Of a DNA stretch of 64,000 nt, positions 40,627 to 48,626 are shown piece after piece; position 1 is the stretch's first letter; each line of letters begins with the position of its first letter. The position numbers were made by a program, and so were the translations under genes. This DNA comes from Marinomonas profundimaris. GTDB taxonomy: Bacteria; Pseudomonadota; Gammaproteobacteria; Pseudomonadales; Marinomonadaceae. The DNA lies in contig NZ_AYOZ01000060.1 of NCBI RefSeq assembly GCF_000508165.1, positions 62,001 through 126,000 on the forward strand. Reading direction: 5' to 3'. The notes under the pieces were generated by a model. The model saw only the letters and a list, made by a program, of their open reading frames with translations. It was not told the DNA's origin and did not search any database.

Positions 40627-41838
40627 ATGCAGCCACTTTTCAAACACCCTAATTTCGTTCACTTCTGGATTGGGCAAATAGCGTCATCGTTTGCATTTCA
40701 AATGTTGAGTGTCGGCATTGGCTGGCAAATGTACGATTTAACCAACAGCCCGATGGCATTAGGTTTGGTCGGTTTGTGTCAATTTTTACCGCAATTGTTA
40801 TTAACCTTAGTCGTAGGGCATGTTGCAGATCGCTACAATCGCCGTCTCATTTGCATCTGCACTCGCTTCACCATGGCGGCGACCGTTGGTATTCTCGCTT
40901 ATGGCAATATGACGGCGAGCATTTCCGCCAATATGATTTACCTCTGTGCGGCCTTGTTAGGCACCGCGAGGGCATTTGAAATGCCAGCCAACCAAGCCAT
41001 ATTGCCCAACCTTATTCCCAGCGAACTATTGTCTCGCGCCGTCAGCGCGATTGCCTCAGCACGAGAAATTTCGGTTATCGCCGGCCCTGCTCTTGGCGGC
41101 TTAATTTATCTTTTAGGCCCCTCAATATTGTATCTATCCAGTATGAGTTGCTTCTTAGTGTCCTGTGGCATTCTGCTGTTTTTACGTTATAACTTTACCG
41201 TTAAGACAAAATCGCCGATTAGCATCGAGCATTTATTCGGCGGATTAACCTTTATTCGAGGCAACAAAGTCATACTCGGTTCAGTTTCATTGGACATGTT
41301 TGCGGTTTTATTGGGCGGCGCCACCGCACTATTACCGATTGTGGCAAAAGACATTCTTCAAACCGGACCCTGGGGATTAGGATTATTACGTTGTGCGCCT
41401 GCGCTCGGCGCCTTGCTAATGTCCATCTATTTAGCCCGTCACCCTTTAACCCACAGTGTTGGCAAAATCATGTTTATGGCGGTCGCTGTATTTGGTGTAG
41501 CGACCATTCTATTCGGTTTATCCGACAGCCTTATTTTATCCATGTTCGCGCTAATTTTACTCGGGTCATCAGACATGATCAGCGTCGTGATTCGCTCTAC
41601 GCTTGTGCAATTGGAAACACCCGACGAAATGCGCGGACGCGTCAGTGCCGCCAATTCCGTCTTTATTGGCAGCTCGAATCAATTGGGGGAGTTTGAATCT
41701 GGCGTGACCGCCGCTTGGTTTGGCGTGGTTCCAGCGATTGTCATTGGCGGAGTTGGAACCATTGCCGTGGTGGGTATTTGGATGTATTTATTTCCGACAC
41801 TATTGCACAAACAAACATTGGATAAAGAACACGATTAA
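40627..41838 (+). CDS. MFS transporter, EntS/MFS_3-like exporter
   Basis: 403 residues, twelve predicted helices. The MFS_3-type N-terminus FVHFWIGQIASSFAFQMLSVGIGWQMYDLTNSPMALGLVG and the loop GHVADRYNRRLI are typical of the enterobactin-exporter-like group. The late motif ETPDEMRGRVSAANSVFIGSSNQLGEFESG is highly characteristic. The substrate is unknown; related proteins export siderophores or drugs, but no siderophore gene is in the window. AGGAAG ribosome site. It is divergent from the MFS gene at 39074 and convergent with the one at 41872. Confidence 0.9.
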   Translation: MQPLFKHPNFVHFWIGQIASSFAFQMLSVGIGWQMYDLTNSPMALGLVGLCQFLPQLLLTLVVGHVADRYNRRLICICTRFTMAATVGILAYGNMTASISANMIYLCAALLGTARAFEMPANQAILPNLIPSELLSRAVSAIASAREISVIAGPALGGLIYLLGPSILYLSSMSCFLVSCGILLFLRYNFTVKTKSPISIEHLFGGLTFIRGNKVILGSVSLDMFAVLLGGATALLPIVAKDILQTGPWGLGLLRCAPALGALLMSIYLARHPLTHSVGKIMFMAVAVFGVATILFGLSDSLILSMFALILLGSSDMISVVIRSTLVQLETPDEMRGRVSAANSVFIGSSNQLGEFESGVTAAWFGVVPAIVIGGVGTIAVVGIWMYLFPTLLHKQTLDKEHD

Positions 41839-41849
41839 CTCGTGAATTA

Positions 41850-41878
41850 AAAATAGATCGAAACACTCGATCTATTTT
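41850..41878. terminator. Hairpin between convergent MFS genes, overlapping the stop codon of the right gene
   Basis: AAAATAGATCGA (41850-41861), loop AACAC, TCGATCTATTTT (41867-41878). A perfect 12-bp stem with T/A tails on both strands. It covers the TAG stop of the minus-strand MFS gene (41872-41874). Confidence 0.85.
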
Positions 41879-43065
41879 GCTCGCGTTAAAATAAGTTGAA
41901 AAAGACCAAATAACAAAATCGCGTACAATAAAAAGGTGAGACTCAATGAGGTCAAACCATAATGTCCACCGACCAAACCACTTAAAAATGGTAACGTCAT
42001 GGCGCCTGTCACCGCCGCACTCATTTGAAAACCCACCGCGTGCGCCGAGTATTTTTTACCAACACGCGTCGCCGTTTGAGAAATCATACAAGGAAAAATG
42101 GGCGCAGAACAAAAGCCCATGAGTGCCAAACCAAAATAACTGGCATAAGGCGTTACACTGGTCGTAAAGAACAGCGCGCCGAGAACAACACCCGCCAAGC
42201 AAAGACGCAATAATTGATCAACAGAAAAGCGCTCAACCAAGAACCCAAACACCGCACGACCGAACGCCAACATTCCCCAATACACAGCGACCCACGTTCC
42301 CGCACTGGCCAATGAGATACCGCGAGATTCTGTCATCACCGTAAACGCCCATTGTCCGACCCCAACTTCCACGCCTGAATATAAGAAAAAGAACAATATT
42401 TGAAATCGAATAACAGGATGTTTGAGGGCTTGACGTTGAGAAACGATTGTCGTGTCTTCGAGATGCTCTGCTGGTTTTTTCGGTGCGTGTTTATCGCTTT
42501 CCCATAAGTGTCGGCTAAACAAAAACACCATTGCCATCACAAACAGGATGACGGCGAGAACCACATAACCTAAACGCCAGTTTTGGGAGAAGCTTACCAA
42601 TACGGTGGTGACAATAATGGGGCCCGCGGTCGCACCAACACCAAACGCCGCGTGCAGCCAATTCATATGTTTCGTCGAAAAGTGTTCAGCAGCGTACGCA
42701 TTCAATCCAGCGTCTATCGCACCAGATCCCATACCAATGACGATGGCAAACAAAACAAACACAATAAAGCTGGCGCTGAAATAAAAGCCGAATAGACCGA
42801 GGCTGACTAAAAGGCTACTGACCACCAAAAGCCAACCAACACCAAAACGAGATAACAGATAACCGACCGAAAAGCTCGACATCAAATAACCGATTCCGCC
42901 GCCCGCGATAACCAAGCCTAACCAGCCAGTTGGAACAGCAAACTCTGTACGAACAAACGGCCAATTAATACCATGAGCGGCATCGGGCAAGCCCAAACTA
43001 ATGAACCCTAAATAGGCAATAAATAGCAACACGCCTGATGTACGCACTCTCATATCCTTATTCAT
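41872..43065 (-). CDS. MFS transporter, FucP/YfkF-like (sugar or unknown)
   Basis: 397 residues, twelve predicted helices. It resembles the group with FLGFISLGLPDAAHGINWPFVR near the start and a GSGAIDAGLNAYAAEHFSTKHMNWLHAAFGVGATAGP signature, which occurs in FucP-like and related MFS proteins. A long loop (about residues 190-215) separates the halves. The start is uncertain: ATG 43065 has no Shine-Dalgarno, and a second ATG four codons later has AAGGA too close. The 91-residue gene upstream is on the same strand 70 bp away. Substrate unknown. Confidence 0.87.
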   Translation of the reverse strand: MNKDMRVRTSGVLLFIAYLGFISLGLPDAAHGINWPFVRTEFAVPTGWLGLVIAGGGIGYLMSSFSVGYLLSRFGVGWLLVVSSLLVSLGLFGFYFSASFIVFVLFAIVIGMGSGAIDAGLNAYAAEHFSTKHMNWLHAAFGVGATAGPIIVTTVLVSFSQNWRLGYVVLAVILFVMAMVFLFSRHLWESDKHAPKKPAEHLEDTTIVSQRQALKHPVIRFQILFFFLYSGVEVGVGQWAFTVMTESRGISLASAGTWVAVYWGMLAFGRAVFGFLVERFSVDQLLRLCLAGVVLGALFFTTSVTPYASYFGLALMGFCSAPIFPCMISQTATRVGKKYSAHAVGFQMSAAVTGAMTLPFLSGLVGGHYGLTSLSLTFLLYAILLFGLFQLILTRAK

Positions 43066-43134
43066 GTTTTTTTATTATTTGAGCGCATTCAGTCCGTGAA
43101 TAAAATCTTTAAATCGACTTAACGTCTCTTCATT

Positions 43135-43410
43135 TCACTTAAACAATCGACGCTTTTCTTTTTCAATCGGTTTCCATTTCCAGCTAGGCGCGTCGCCTTT
43201 CACGTAATAGATCGCCAACAAAATGAGCGTGCTAATAGACACCAGTAGAATCCATGTTAACAACTCAACTTTTGGATCCACCAAAAAGCTGATGCATCCA
43301 ATTGCCAGCAAATAAAGCATTTGCACAAACCAACCTTGCCAAGCCGTTGGTTTTCCCCATCCCCAACCATTCTTTTTGGCGGGGAACCACACTGTTTTTT
43401 TGTCTGTCAT
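43135..43410 (-). CDS. Small conserved membrane protein, unknown (WFPAKK-GWGWG type)
   Basis: 91 residues. N-terminal motif VWFPAKKNGWGWGKPTAWQGW, seen in a widespread family of small two-helix membrane proteins of unknown role. Two hydrophobic segments about 28-45 and 50-70, and a Lys-rich C-terminus with WKWKPIEKEKRR. It lies upstream of an MFS gene in the same direction. No enzyme motif. I recall the WFPAKxxGWGWG pattern but cannot name a family with certainty. Confidence 0.75.
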   Translation of the reverse strand: MTDKKTVWFPAKKNGWGWGKPTAWQGWFVQMLYLLAIGCISFLVDPKVELLTWILLVSISTLILLAIYYVKGDAPSWKWKPIEKEKRRLFK

Positions 43411-43488
43411 TTCTTATACAACCTCTGTAAAACCTCAAAACCGGATCATCGAATACGCTGCGTCACTTTGCCTGAATTCATTGCATAA

Positions 43489-43518
43489 AAAAAGAGCCTT
43501 CAACAGTAGGCTCTTTTT
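43489..43518. terminator. Terminator after folE
   Basis: AAAAAGAGCCT (43489-43499), loop TCAACAGT, AGGCTCTTTTT (43508-43518). It lies 36 bp past the folE stop on the minus strand; both strands have T runs. Confidence 0.88.
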
Positions 43519-43554
43519 CATCAAACATTGTCATGCTACTTTTATAACAAAGCG

Positions 43555-44238
43555 TTATCTTGCTAGGAATTCGCTGCGAGTTTTGTCACTGCGCTTAAAC
43601 AACCCACCCAACGCGGTAGTTTGTGTTGAAGAGCTCGCGTCCATAACGCCTCGCGCTTTCACACAATAATGCACGGCACTGATGCTCACCGCCACATTGT
43701 CGGTTTCCAGCAAGGCTTGTAACGTCACGAGTATTTGCTGAGTCAGACGTTCTTGCACTTGAGGACGTTGGGCGAAAAATCGCACGATACGATTAATTTT
43801 CGACAAGCCGATAATTTTTGTTTTTGGCAAATAAGCGACTTTTGCCAATCCATCGATGGTGACAAAATGATGCTCACATGTACTGGTAAAGCTAATGTCG
43901 CTCACTTTCACCATTTCATCGACTTTCATTTTGTTTTCAATAACGGTAATTTTTGGAAACTGCCCGTAATCCAAACCAGAGAAAATTTCTTTCACGTACA
44001 TTTTAGCAATACGATGAGGCGTTTCTGCCAGACTGTCATCGGTTAAATCTAACCCCAGCGTCGAAACCACCTCTGTAAATGCACTCTTAATACGCTGGTA
44101 TTTTTCTTCGCTGGTCAGACCATTATCAATCATAGGGGTTTCTAAGCCGCTGTCGATTAGAGCCTGACGTACCTTGATCGCTTCTTCAGACATCTCAAAA
44201 CGATTTACACTATTTAGTTCAGCTGCATTAGCTTTCAT
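43555..44238 (-). CDS. folE: GTP cyclohydrolase I (FolE)
   Basis: 227 residues. Makes 7,8-dihydroneopterin triphosphate from GTP. Zinc ligands lie in [20 protein letters not shown] (Cys and His) and in [11 protein letters not shown] (Cys). The QERLTQQI and [17 protein letters not shown] segments are canonical. Adjacent FolM (27 bp upstream) suggests tetrahydromonapterin synthesis rather than folate alone, since FolM reduces dihydromonapterin. AGGA ribosome site upstream of ATG 44238. Confidence 0.96.
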   Translation of the reverse strand: MKANAAELNSVNRFEMSEEAIKVRQALIDSGLETPMIDNGLTSEEKYQRIKSAFTEVVSTLGLDLTDDSLAETPHRIAKMYVKEIFSGLDYGQFPKITVIENKMKVDEMVKVSDISFTSTCEHHFVTIDGLAKVAYLPKTKIIGLSKINRIVRFFAQRPQVQERLTQQILVTLQALLETDNVAVSISAVHYCVKARGVMDASSSTQTTALGGLFKRSDKTRSEFLAR

Positions 44239-44265
44239 ATTTTCATCCTAAGTTGCTTGACCTTA

Positions 44266-44988
44266 TCAAACCAAATGTCGGCCGCCATCCAGTGATAAGG
44301 TTCGACCTGTCATATATTGACTGTCTAATATGTACTTTACCGCTAGCACACCTTCTTGCTCTCCTGGCACCTTGTGCAGCAAAGACTTATTCAGGGCATT
44401 AGCGCGGTATTCTTCGTCGTCACTGTCGTTAAACATCAACAGTGATGGCGCGATCGCATTGACTTTAATTTTAGGCGCAAATCGTTTGGCAAACGAGCAC
44501 GTTAAATTAGCCAAGCCCGCTTTACTAGAAGCATAGGCGATGTGTTTATCACTGCCCTTTTCAACCACGTAATCCGTCATGTGAATGATATCTGACTGCC
44601 CATCTCGCTCAGATCCTGCACATAATAATCCTTCGAAGGCGAGATTTATACGATAGGGTGCAAATACATGCACTTGCCACATTTTTTCCATTAATATCGC
44701 GGTATCCGCGCTACTTTCTTCAGACTCCCATTCCGACGCATTATGGATAATGCCTCCTAGTGCGGAATATTCTGTCCGTATCTTATCGATAAACGCATCC
44801 ACACCCGATGACGTTGAAAAGTCAGCTTGTACACAAGTAATACCCTGTGCTTCCAACTCGGCGAGGTCTTTTCGTTCACGCCGATAAGTAATTATCACGC
44901 GGTACCCTTGCGCGACCAACGACTTTGCACAAGCAAGTCCAAGGCGTTGAGCTCCGCCCGTAATAATAATCGGCATTTTACGCATCAT
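44266..44988 (-). CDS. folM: Dihydromonapterin reductase FolM (SDR)
   Basis: 240 residues. NADPH-dependent SDR that reduces dihydromonapterin and, weakly, dihydrofolate. The cofactor loop GGAQRLG (about 12-18) replaces TGxxxGxG, as in FolM and PTR1. The catalytic YxxxK lies in AYASSKAGLANL. HNASEWESE is a FolM-typical NAG-like stretch. It is 27 bp upstream of folE and cotranscribed. FolX, which epimerises the pterin side chain, is not seen in this window. Confidence 0.93.
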   Translation of the reverse strand: MMRKMPIIITGGAQRLGLACAKSLVAQGYRVIITYRRERKDLAELEAQGITCVQADFSTSSGVDAFIDKIRTEYSALGGIIHNASEWESEESSADTAILMEKMWQVHVFAPYRINLAFEGLLCAGSERDGQSDIIHMTDYVVEKGSDKHIAYASSKAGLANLTCSFAKRFAPKIKVNAIAPSLLMFNDSDDEEYRANALNKSLLHKVPGEQEGVLAVKYILDSQYMTGRTLSLDGGRHLV

Positions 44989-45216
44989 TCATATCCGTTC
45001 CTACTGAGTTATCGTCTTCACGCAGATAAAAATACACCATTCTATCAAGACGTATCTTGCTTTTCTGCTAACGTTAATACGCACCTTCTGATAAAAAAGA
45101 TCAATTATCGTTCTCCAGTGCATTTTTTATACACTTCTATTGAACCACCTTTCATTGTTGAGTTCTAAACAATGCGCTACTCACTCAAACCAGCTAGATA
45201 TGTAAAAGGAATTGTA

Positions 45217-46140
45217 ATGACTTTATTAACCGAAAAATCGACCACTAAATCATTTTCAGCCGACAGCATCCCTCAAGAAGCCTTCGACTGGTATGACGAA
45301 TACGCGCATGGCGACATCGATCGCCGCACGTTTTTATCTCGCCTTGGTACGCTCAGCATTACAGGTTTGACTCTTTCCGTGATCGCCGGGGCATTAACGC
45401 CAAACTATGCGCTGGCAGAACAAGTTTCTTTTAATGACCCTGAGATTATGGCCAGCTATGTCGAATTTGATACTCCAAACGGCCATGGTAAAGGTCGTGG
45501 TTATTTGGTCGTACCAAAAGGTGTCGACATGAATAATAAAGCACCAGCCGTGCTTGTCGCTCACGAAAACCGTGGCCTTAACCCGTATATTGAAGATGTG
45601 GCCCGACGCTTGGCCAAAGCAGGATTTATCGCTTTCGCACCCGACGCGCTTTTCCCATTGGGCGGTTATCCTGGCAACGATGACGAAGGTCGTGCCATGC
45701 AAAAAACGTTAGACGGCAGTAAAATTGAAGGCGACTTCATGGACGCGGCAATCTTGCTAAAAAATCATTCCTTTAGCACAGGAAAAGTCGGCATGGTGGG
45801 GTTCTGCTTCGGCGGCTATTTAACGAATGCGTTGGTGGCAAACATGCCAGACACGATTCAAGCCGGTGCGCCTTATTATGGCACGCCAGCCAAATCCAAC
45901 ATTGATAAGATAACCTCACCGCTGCAATTGCATTTTGCGGAGCTAGACAAACGCGTGAACGATTCTTGGCCGGAGTATGAAAAAGTGCTCAAGGCAAACA
46001 AGGTCGATTACACCGCCTATGTTTACCCTACCGCCAATCATGGTTTCCATAATGATTCAACCGCGCGTTACCAAGAAAAAAACGCGGAGCTGGCTTGGGA
46101 GCGTACAATTCAATTCTTTAATAAGACCTTAAACGCCTAA
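45217..46140 (+). CDS. Tat-exported dienelactone hydrolase family protein (YghX-like)
   Basis: 307 residues from ATG 45217, which has AAGGA about 9 bases upstream. A farther ATG (45172) adds 15 residues with no ribosome site. A twin-arginine signal is visible (DRRTFLSRLGTLSITGLTL, about residues 38-56), with cleavage expected near ALAEQ (about 70). The alpha/beta hydrolase core has the nucleophile Cys in VGFCFGGYLTN, the Asp in LDKRVND and the His in NHGFHND. HENRGLNPYIEDVARRLAKAG is a YghX-type motif. Substrate unknown; it may hydrolyse a lactone or ester in the periplasm. Confidence 0.88.
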   Translation: MTLLTEKSTTKSFSADSIPQEAFDWYDEYAHGDIDRRTFLSRLGTLSITGLTLSVIAGALTPNYALAEQVSFNDPEIMASYVEFDTPNGHGKGRGYLVVPKGVDMNNKAPAVLVAHENRGLNPYIEDVARRLAKAGFIAFAPDALFPLGGYPGNDDEGRAMQKTLDGSKIEGDFMDAAILLKNHSFSTGKVGMVGFCFGGYLTNALVANMPDTIQAGAPYYGTPAKSNIDKITSPLQLHFAELDKRVNDSWPEYEKVLKANKVDYTAYVYPTANHGFHNDSTARYQEKNAELAWERTIQFFNKTLNA

Positions 46141-46178
46141 TCAGGCACGCTACGATATGACCAGCGTTACGGCCAAGA

Positions 46179-47270
46179 TTAGGCCGTAACGCTTTTCGCA
46201 TTGTCAGACGTTGACGGTTTATTGTATTGAAAATCGATACCACGAACATTGGGGGTTTGCTGCCACAACGACTCACACAAATCCGTCACACTGGTGTCGT
46301 TACTGGACTGCAACCAAGCCACCACAGCACGCGCTACATTAGGATAAGAAATCTGTACCACTCGGCTCGTTTCCAACCACTCTTGAATAATCGTCGAATT
46401 CAAAACATCACTCGTTGTTGCAATACCCAACAAATCCAGCGCAATGGCATTGGAATGCTGCTCTATTTGCCCTTTTAACGGTTTAGCCAATATACGACGC
46501 CCTAATTGCAGCGCTTCAGAATTCAATTCAAATCCAGCGTTACATAAAACAGATTCACATTCACTTAAATTCTGTTGGAACAATTCCCGACCAAATGGGA
46601 AAACTTCCACATTGCCATACACGCCCGGCTCAATGTCTTTGCAATGCATGCGAAATCGATAATTAGGCACGCCATCCAGCCAATCCAATACCGCCTCACT
46701 GTTTTCAAACGGCAAATACACCAACACCTGCTCAGAATCAGACACGTTATTCAATTCCTGAGCATGAATCAGTGGCGGCAAAATAGGGTAACCGAAGTGA
46801 TGCCAATGAGCTCCTAGCTGTGTTGCTGCGGGGGCAAAATTCGACATAATCCATTGCGCAATGACGTTTTTTTTATAACGTGGAATATCATGTTTAAAGG
46901 CGTATTGATGGCCAAAACCGATGCAAGGCACACCTTGACGCTTTGCCGCCCACGCAACTATCGGCTCAAAGTCGGTGATGACCAAGTCGTATCCACGCGT
47001 GTCCAGTGCTCGGATGTCTCGATAGAGCGTAAATAAATTGGCGTTTTTACAAGTCGCATACAAATCTAACTGACCGTTTCGCGCCACGAAGCTCAAGCCT
47101 TGAAACGTGCGATATTCACCAAACACTGCCATATCGAAATAGTCTTCTGGTGGACGGCCAGAAAAAACAAAATCCACCTCAAATCCGGCTGCATGCATCT
47201 CCGCTGCCATGGCTCTGGCTCGTGTAATGTGGCCATTGCCCGTGCCTTGAACACCATAAAGGATTTTCAT
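46179..47270 (-). CDS. MJ1255/VC2487-type glycosyltransferase (MurG-like)
   Basis: 363 residues from ATG 47270. An open frame extends 50 codons further upstream but lies inside the PAP2 gene, and ATG 47270 overlaps its stop as ATGA, so translation is coupled. N-terminal glycine-rich GVQGTGNGHITRARAMA resembles the MurG/GT28 loop, and the C-terminal half has the sugar-nucleotide site region VLCNAGFELNSEALQLGRRIL (Gly, Glu). No signal or membrane helices, so it is cytoplasmic or peripheral. It shares the PhoB-box promoter with the PAP2 gene, suggesting a phosphate-stress role, probably glycolipid synthesis by analogy with GT28 diacylglycerol glycosyltransferases. This is inferred. Confidence 0.87.
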   Translation of the reverse strand: MKILYGVQGTGNGHITRARAMAAEMHAAGFEVDFVFSGRPPEDYFDMAVFGEYRTFQGLSFVARNGQLDLYATCKNANLFTLYRDIRALDTRGYDLVITDFEPIVAWAAKRQGVPCIGFGHQYAFKHDIPRYKKNVIAQWIMSNFAPAATQLGAHWHHFGYPILPPLIHAQELNNVSDSEQVLVYLPFENSEAVLDWLDGVPNYRFRMHCKDIEPGVYGNVEVFPFGRELFQQNLSECESVLCNAGFELNSEALQLGRRILAKPLKGQIEQHSNAIALDLLGIATTSDVLNSTIIQEWLETSRVVQISYPNVARAVVAWLQSSNDTSVTDLCESLWQQTPNVRGIDFQYNKPSTSDNAKSVTA

Positions 47271-47782
47271 ATTAACACTCCGATTGCGAAGGCCGCACAA
47301 GCACTGCCTAACAGAGCGCCAATCACAGTGTCTGTCGGAAAATGCACACCAAGAAAAATACGTGATAAACCGACATTGGCTGCCCAAAAGTACAAGACCA
47401 TGTTGAAAGCGGGAAACCATTCACTCAAACAAAAGGCAATAAAAAAAGCCCCAGAGGTATGGCCAGAGGGAAATGAAAATTGATCGGATGGAATAATAAA
47501 ACTGCTAAAGTCATCCAAGGCCTCCGCGGGGCGATTTCGCTTAAAGCCTCGCTTCAAAACAAAGTACACAGCACGTTCTAGCAAAAAACCGAATGCCAAC
47601 ACCCACACCAATGTTTCTAAGCCAGAAAACCAAGCAACAGCCGCAATGGCTGCATACAAAGGACCATCGGCTGAAAACGAAATAGCACGCCCTATCTTGG
47701 TTAAACTGACTCTGTGTTTACGCGCCATACACCAATAAAAAGTTTGTACATCAAATGCATGGATATTTTGAAGTATGTTCAT
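47267..47782 (-). CDS. PAP2-family membrane phosphatase
   Basis: 171 residues, about five membrane helices. The three PAP2 motifs are complete: KRGFKRNRPAEAL (about residues 77-89; K and RP), FPSGHTSGAFF (99-109; Ser-Gly-His), and SRIFLGVHFPTD (134-145; R, H, D). Such enzymes dephosphorylate undecaprenyl diphosphate, phosphatidate or phosphatidylglycerophosphate. Strong GAGGTGA ribosome site 6 bases before the ATG. It is coupled to the glycosyltransferase (ATGA overlap) and preceded by four PhoB-type half-sites. A role in diacylglycerol supply for glycolipid is a hypothesis. Confidence 0.9.
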   Translation of the reverse strand: MNILQNIHAFDVQTFYWCMARKHRVSLTKIGRAISFSADGPLYAAIAAVAWFSGLETLVWVLAFGFLLERAVYFVLKRGFKRNRPAEALDDFSSFIIPSDQFSFPSGHTSGAFFIAFCLSEWFPAFNMVLYFWAANVGLSRIFLGVHFPTDTVIGALLGSACAAFAIGVLI

Positions 47783-47829
47783 TCTATCACCTCATTGGTT
47801 TTGTCTTACTTTCAACATAGACCAGTAAA

Positions 47830-47869
47830 ATGTCAGTTCCGCGACACTTAGGTGACAACTTAATGACAG
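47830..47869 (-). promoter_or_regulatory. PHO box array: four PhoB half-sites at 11-bp spacing
   Basis: Plus-strand half-sites at 11-bp steps: ATGTCAG (47830), GCGACAC (47841), GTGACAA (47852), ATGACAG (47863). The consensus repeat read this way is ATGACAG with 4-base AT-rich spacers; matches are 6, 4, 5 and 7 of 7. On the minus strand a -10-like TATGTT (47819-47814) follows 10 bp after the last site, as in PhoB-activated promoters. It drives the PAP2-glycosyltransferase operon. Confidence 0.8.
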
Positions 47870-47891
47870 CCACTTCGATAATATTTAGGCG

Positions 47892-47923
47892 AAAAAAAAC
47901 CTCACAAAAGTGAGGTTTTTTTT
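47892..47923 (-). terminator. Rho-independent terminator of the lipoprotein gene
   Basis: Eight A, CCTCAC (to 47905), loop AAAA, GTGAGG (from 47910), eight T. It separates the lipoprotein gene from the PAP2 promoter. Confidence 0.93.
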
Positions 47924-47945
47924 AACAAAAAATCAGTAAGCGTAA

Positions 47946-48518
47946 TTACTTCATGCCATTCATTTTGTGGAACCGTTCGATCATGGCTTCAGGCTTCACT
48001 TTTTTGTTGCTGCTGTTTAAAGCATACACAACCGTTTCGCCTTTTGGACCAGAACCAATGTCGGTATAACGCAATGGTACTTCACCCACAACACGCGCAC
48101 CGTTCATTTCGGCCAAAGACCCAAACACATAAATGCGGCCTTCAATGCGCATTTCGCCGTAAAACGGATCAGCTGCTTCTAATGTGCCATCGTACATATC
48201 AACCGATGCCACGCCAGACATTTTCTTTTTATCCGCATTGGTTAAGCCAAAGACGATGGTTTCTCCTTTTGGACCAGCACCAATACGAACTTTACGAAAT
48301 GAAGTTTCACCAACTTGTAGGAAGTCCTCATAAACAGCACGATCATCAAAAATATAGATTCGGCCTTCTTGATGCACTTCATACAAATCTTCGTTGTTTA
48401 AAGATACCGCTTCAGCCATCGGCTTCGCGCCCTCTTTTTTAACCATTTCACCGCCACAGGCCGTTAATAATGTCAGCGCGACTAAGCTTGTTGCAACAGG
48501 TAAAAATTTCAACTTCAT
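47946..48518 (-). CDS. Duplicated-domain lipoprotein, unknown, behind a PHO box
   Basis: 190 residues. Lipoprotein signal peptide with lipobox LTAC, Cys at residue 21. The mature part has two similar ~55-residue units: 45-99 (EGRIYIF ... GAGPKGETIVFGLTNADKKK) and 119-174 (EGRIYVF ... GSGPKGETVVYALNSSNKKV). The shared motifs are EGRIYhF, then GxGPKGETxVaxL. No family recognised. After Cys come Gly, Gly and Glu, so outer-membrane sorting is expected. Three PhoB-type half-sites precede it. I do not assign a function. Confidence 0.85.
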   Translation of the reverse strand: MKLKFLPVATSLVALTLLTACGGEMVKKEGAKPMAEAVSLNNEDLYEVHQEGRIYIFDDRAVYEDFLQVGETSFRKVRIGAGPKGETIVFGLTNADKKKMSGVASVDMYDGTLEAADPFYGEMRIEGRIYVFGSLAEMNGARVVGEVPLRYTDIGSGPKGETVVYALNSSNKKVKPEAMIERFHKMNGMK

Positions 48519-48563
48519 GGTTTAGCTCCTAGGTTTGATTTATACCCACCTTAGAAGCAAAAA

Positions 48564-48592
48564 ATGACGAAACCATGACACTTTAATGACGG
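48564..48592 (-). promoter_or_regulatory. PHO box array: three PhoB half-sites at 11-bp spacing
   Basis: ATGACGA (48564), ATGACAC (48575), ATGACGG (48586), separated by AACC and TTTA. Each matches 5-6 of 7 bases of ATGACAG. They are on the lipoprotein gene's side, 46 bp upstream of its start, with a -10-like TAAGGT (48553-48548) 10 bp beyond on the minus strand. Confidence 0.8.
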
Positions 48593-48626
48593 TATGATTT
48601 CAATCCACCATTATGAGTGATTATGA

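Noticed and set aside
45172-45216. Upstream ATG of the dienelactone-hydrolase-like gene
   Set aside because: ATG 45217 has AAGGA at a suitable distance and gives the usual YghX-like N-terminus with the Tat signal near residue 40.
47271-47420. 50-codon N-terminal extension of the glycosyltransferase
   Set aside because: It is inside the PAP2 gene in another frame; ATG 47270 gives a canonical glycine-rich start and an ATGA overlap.
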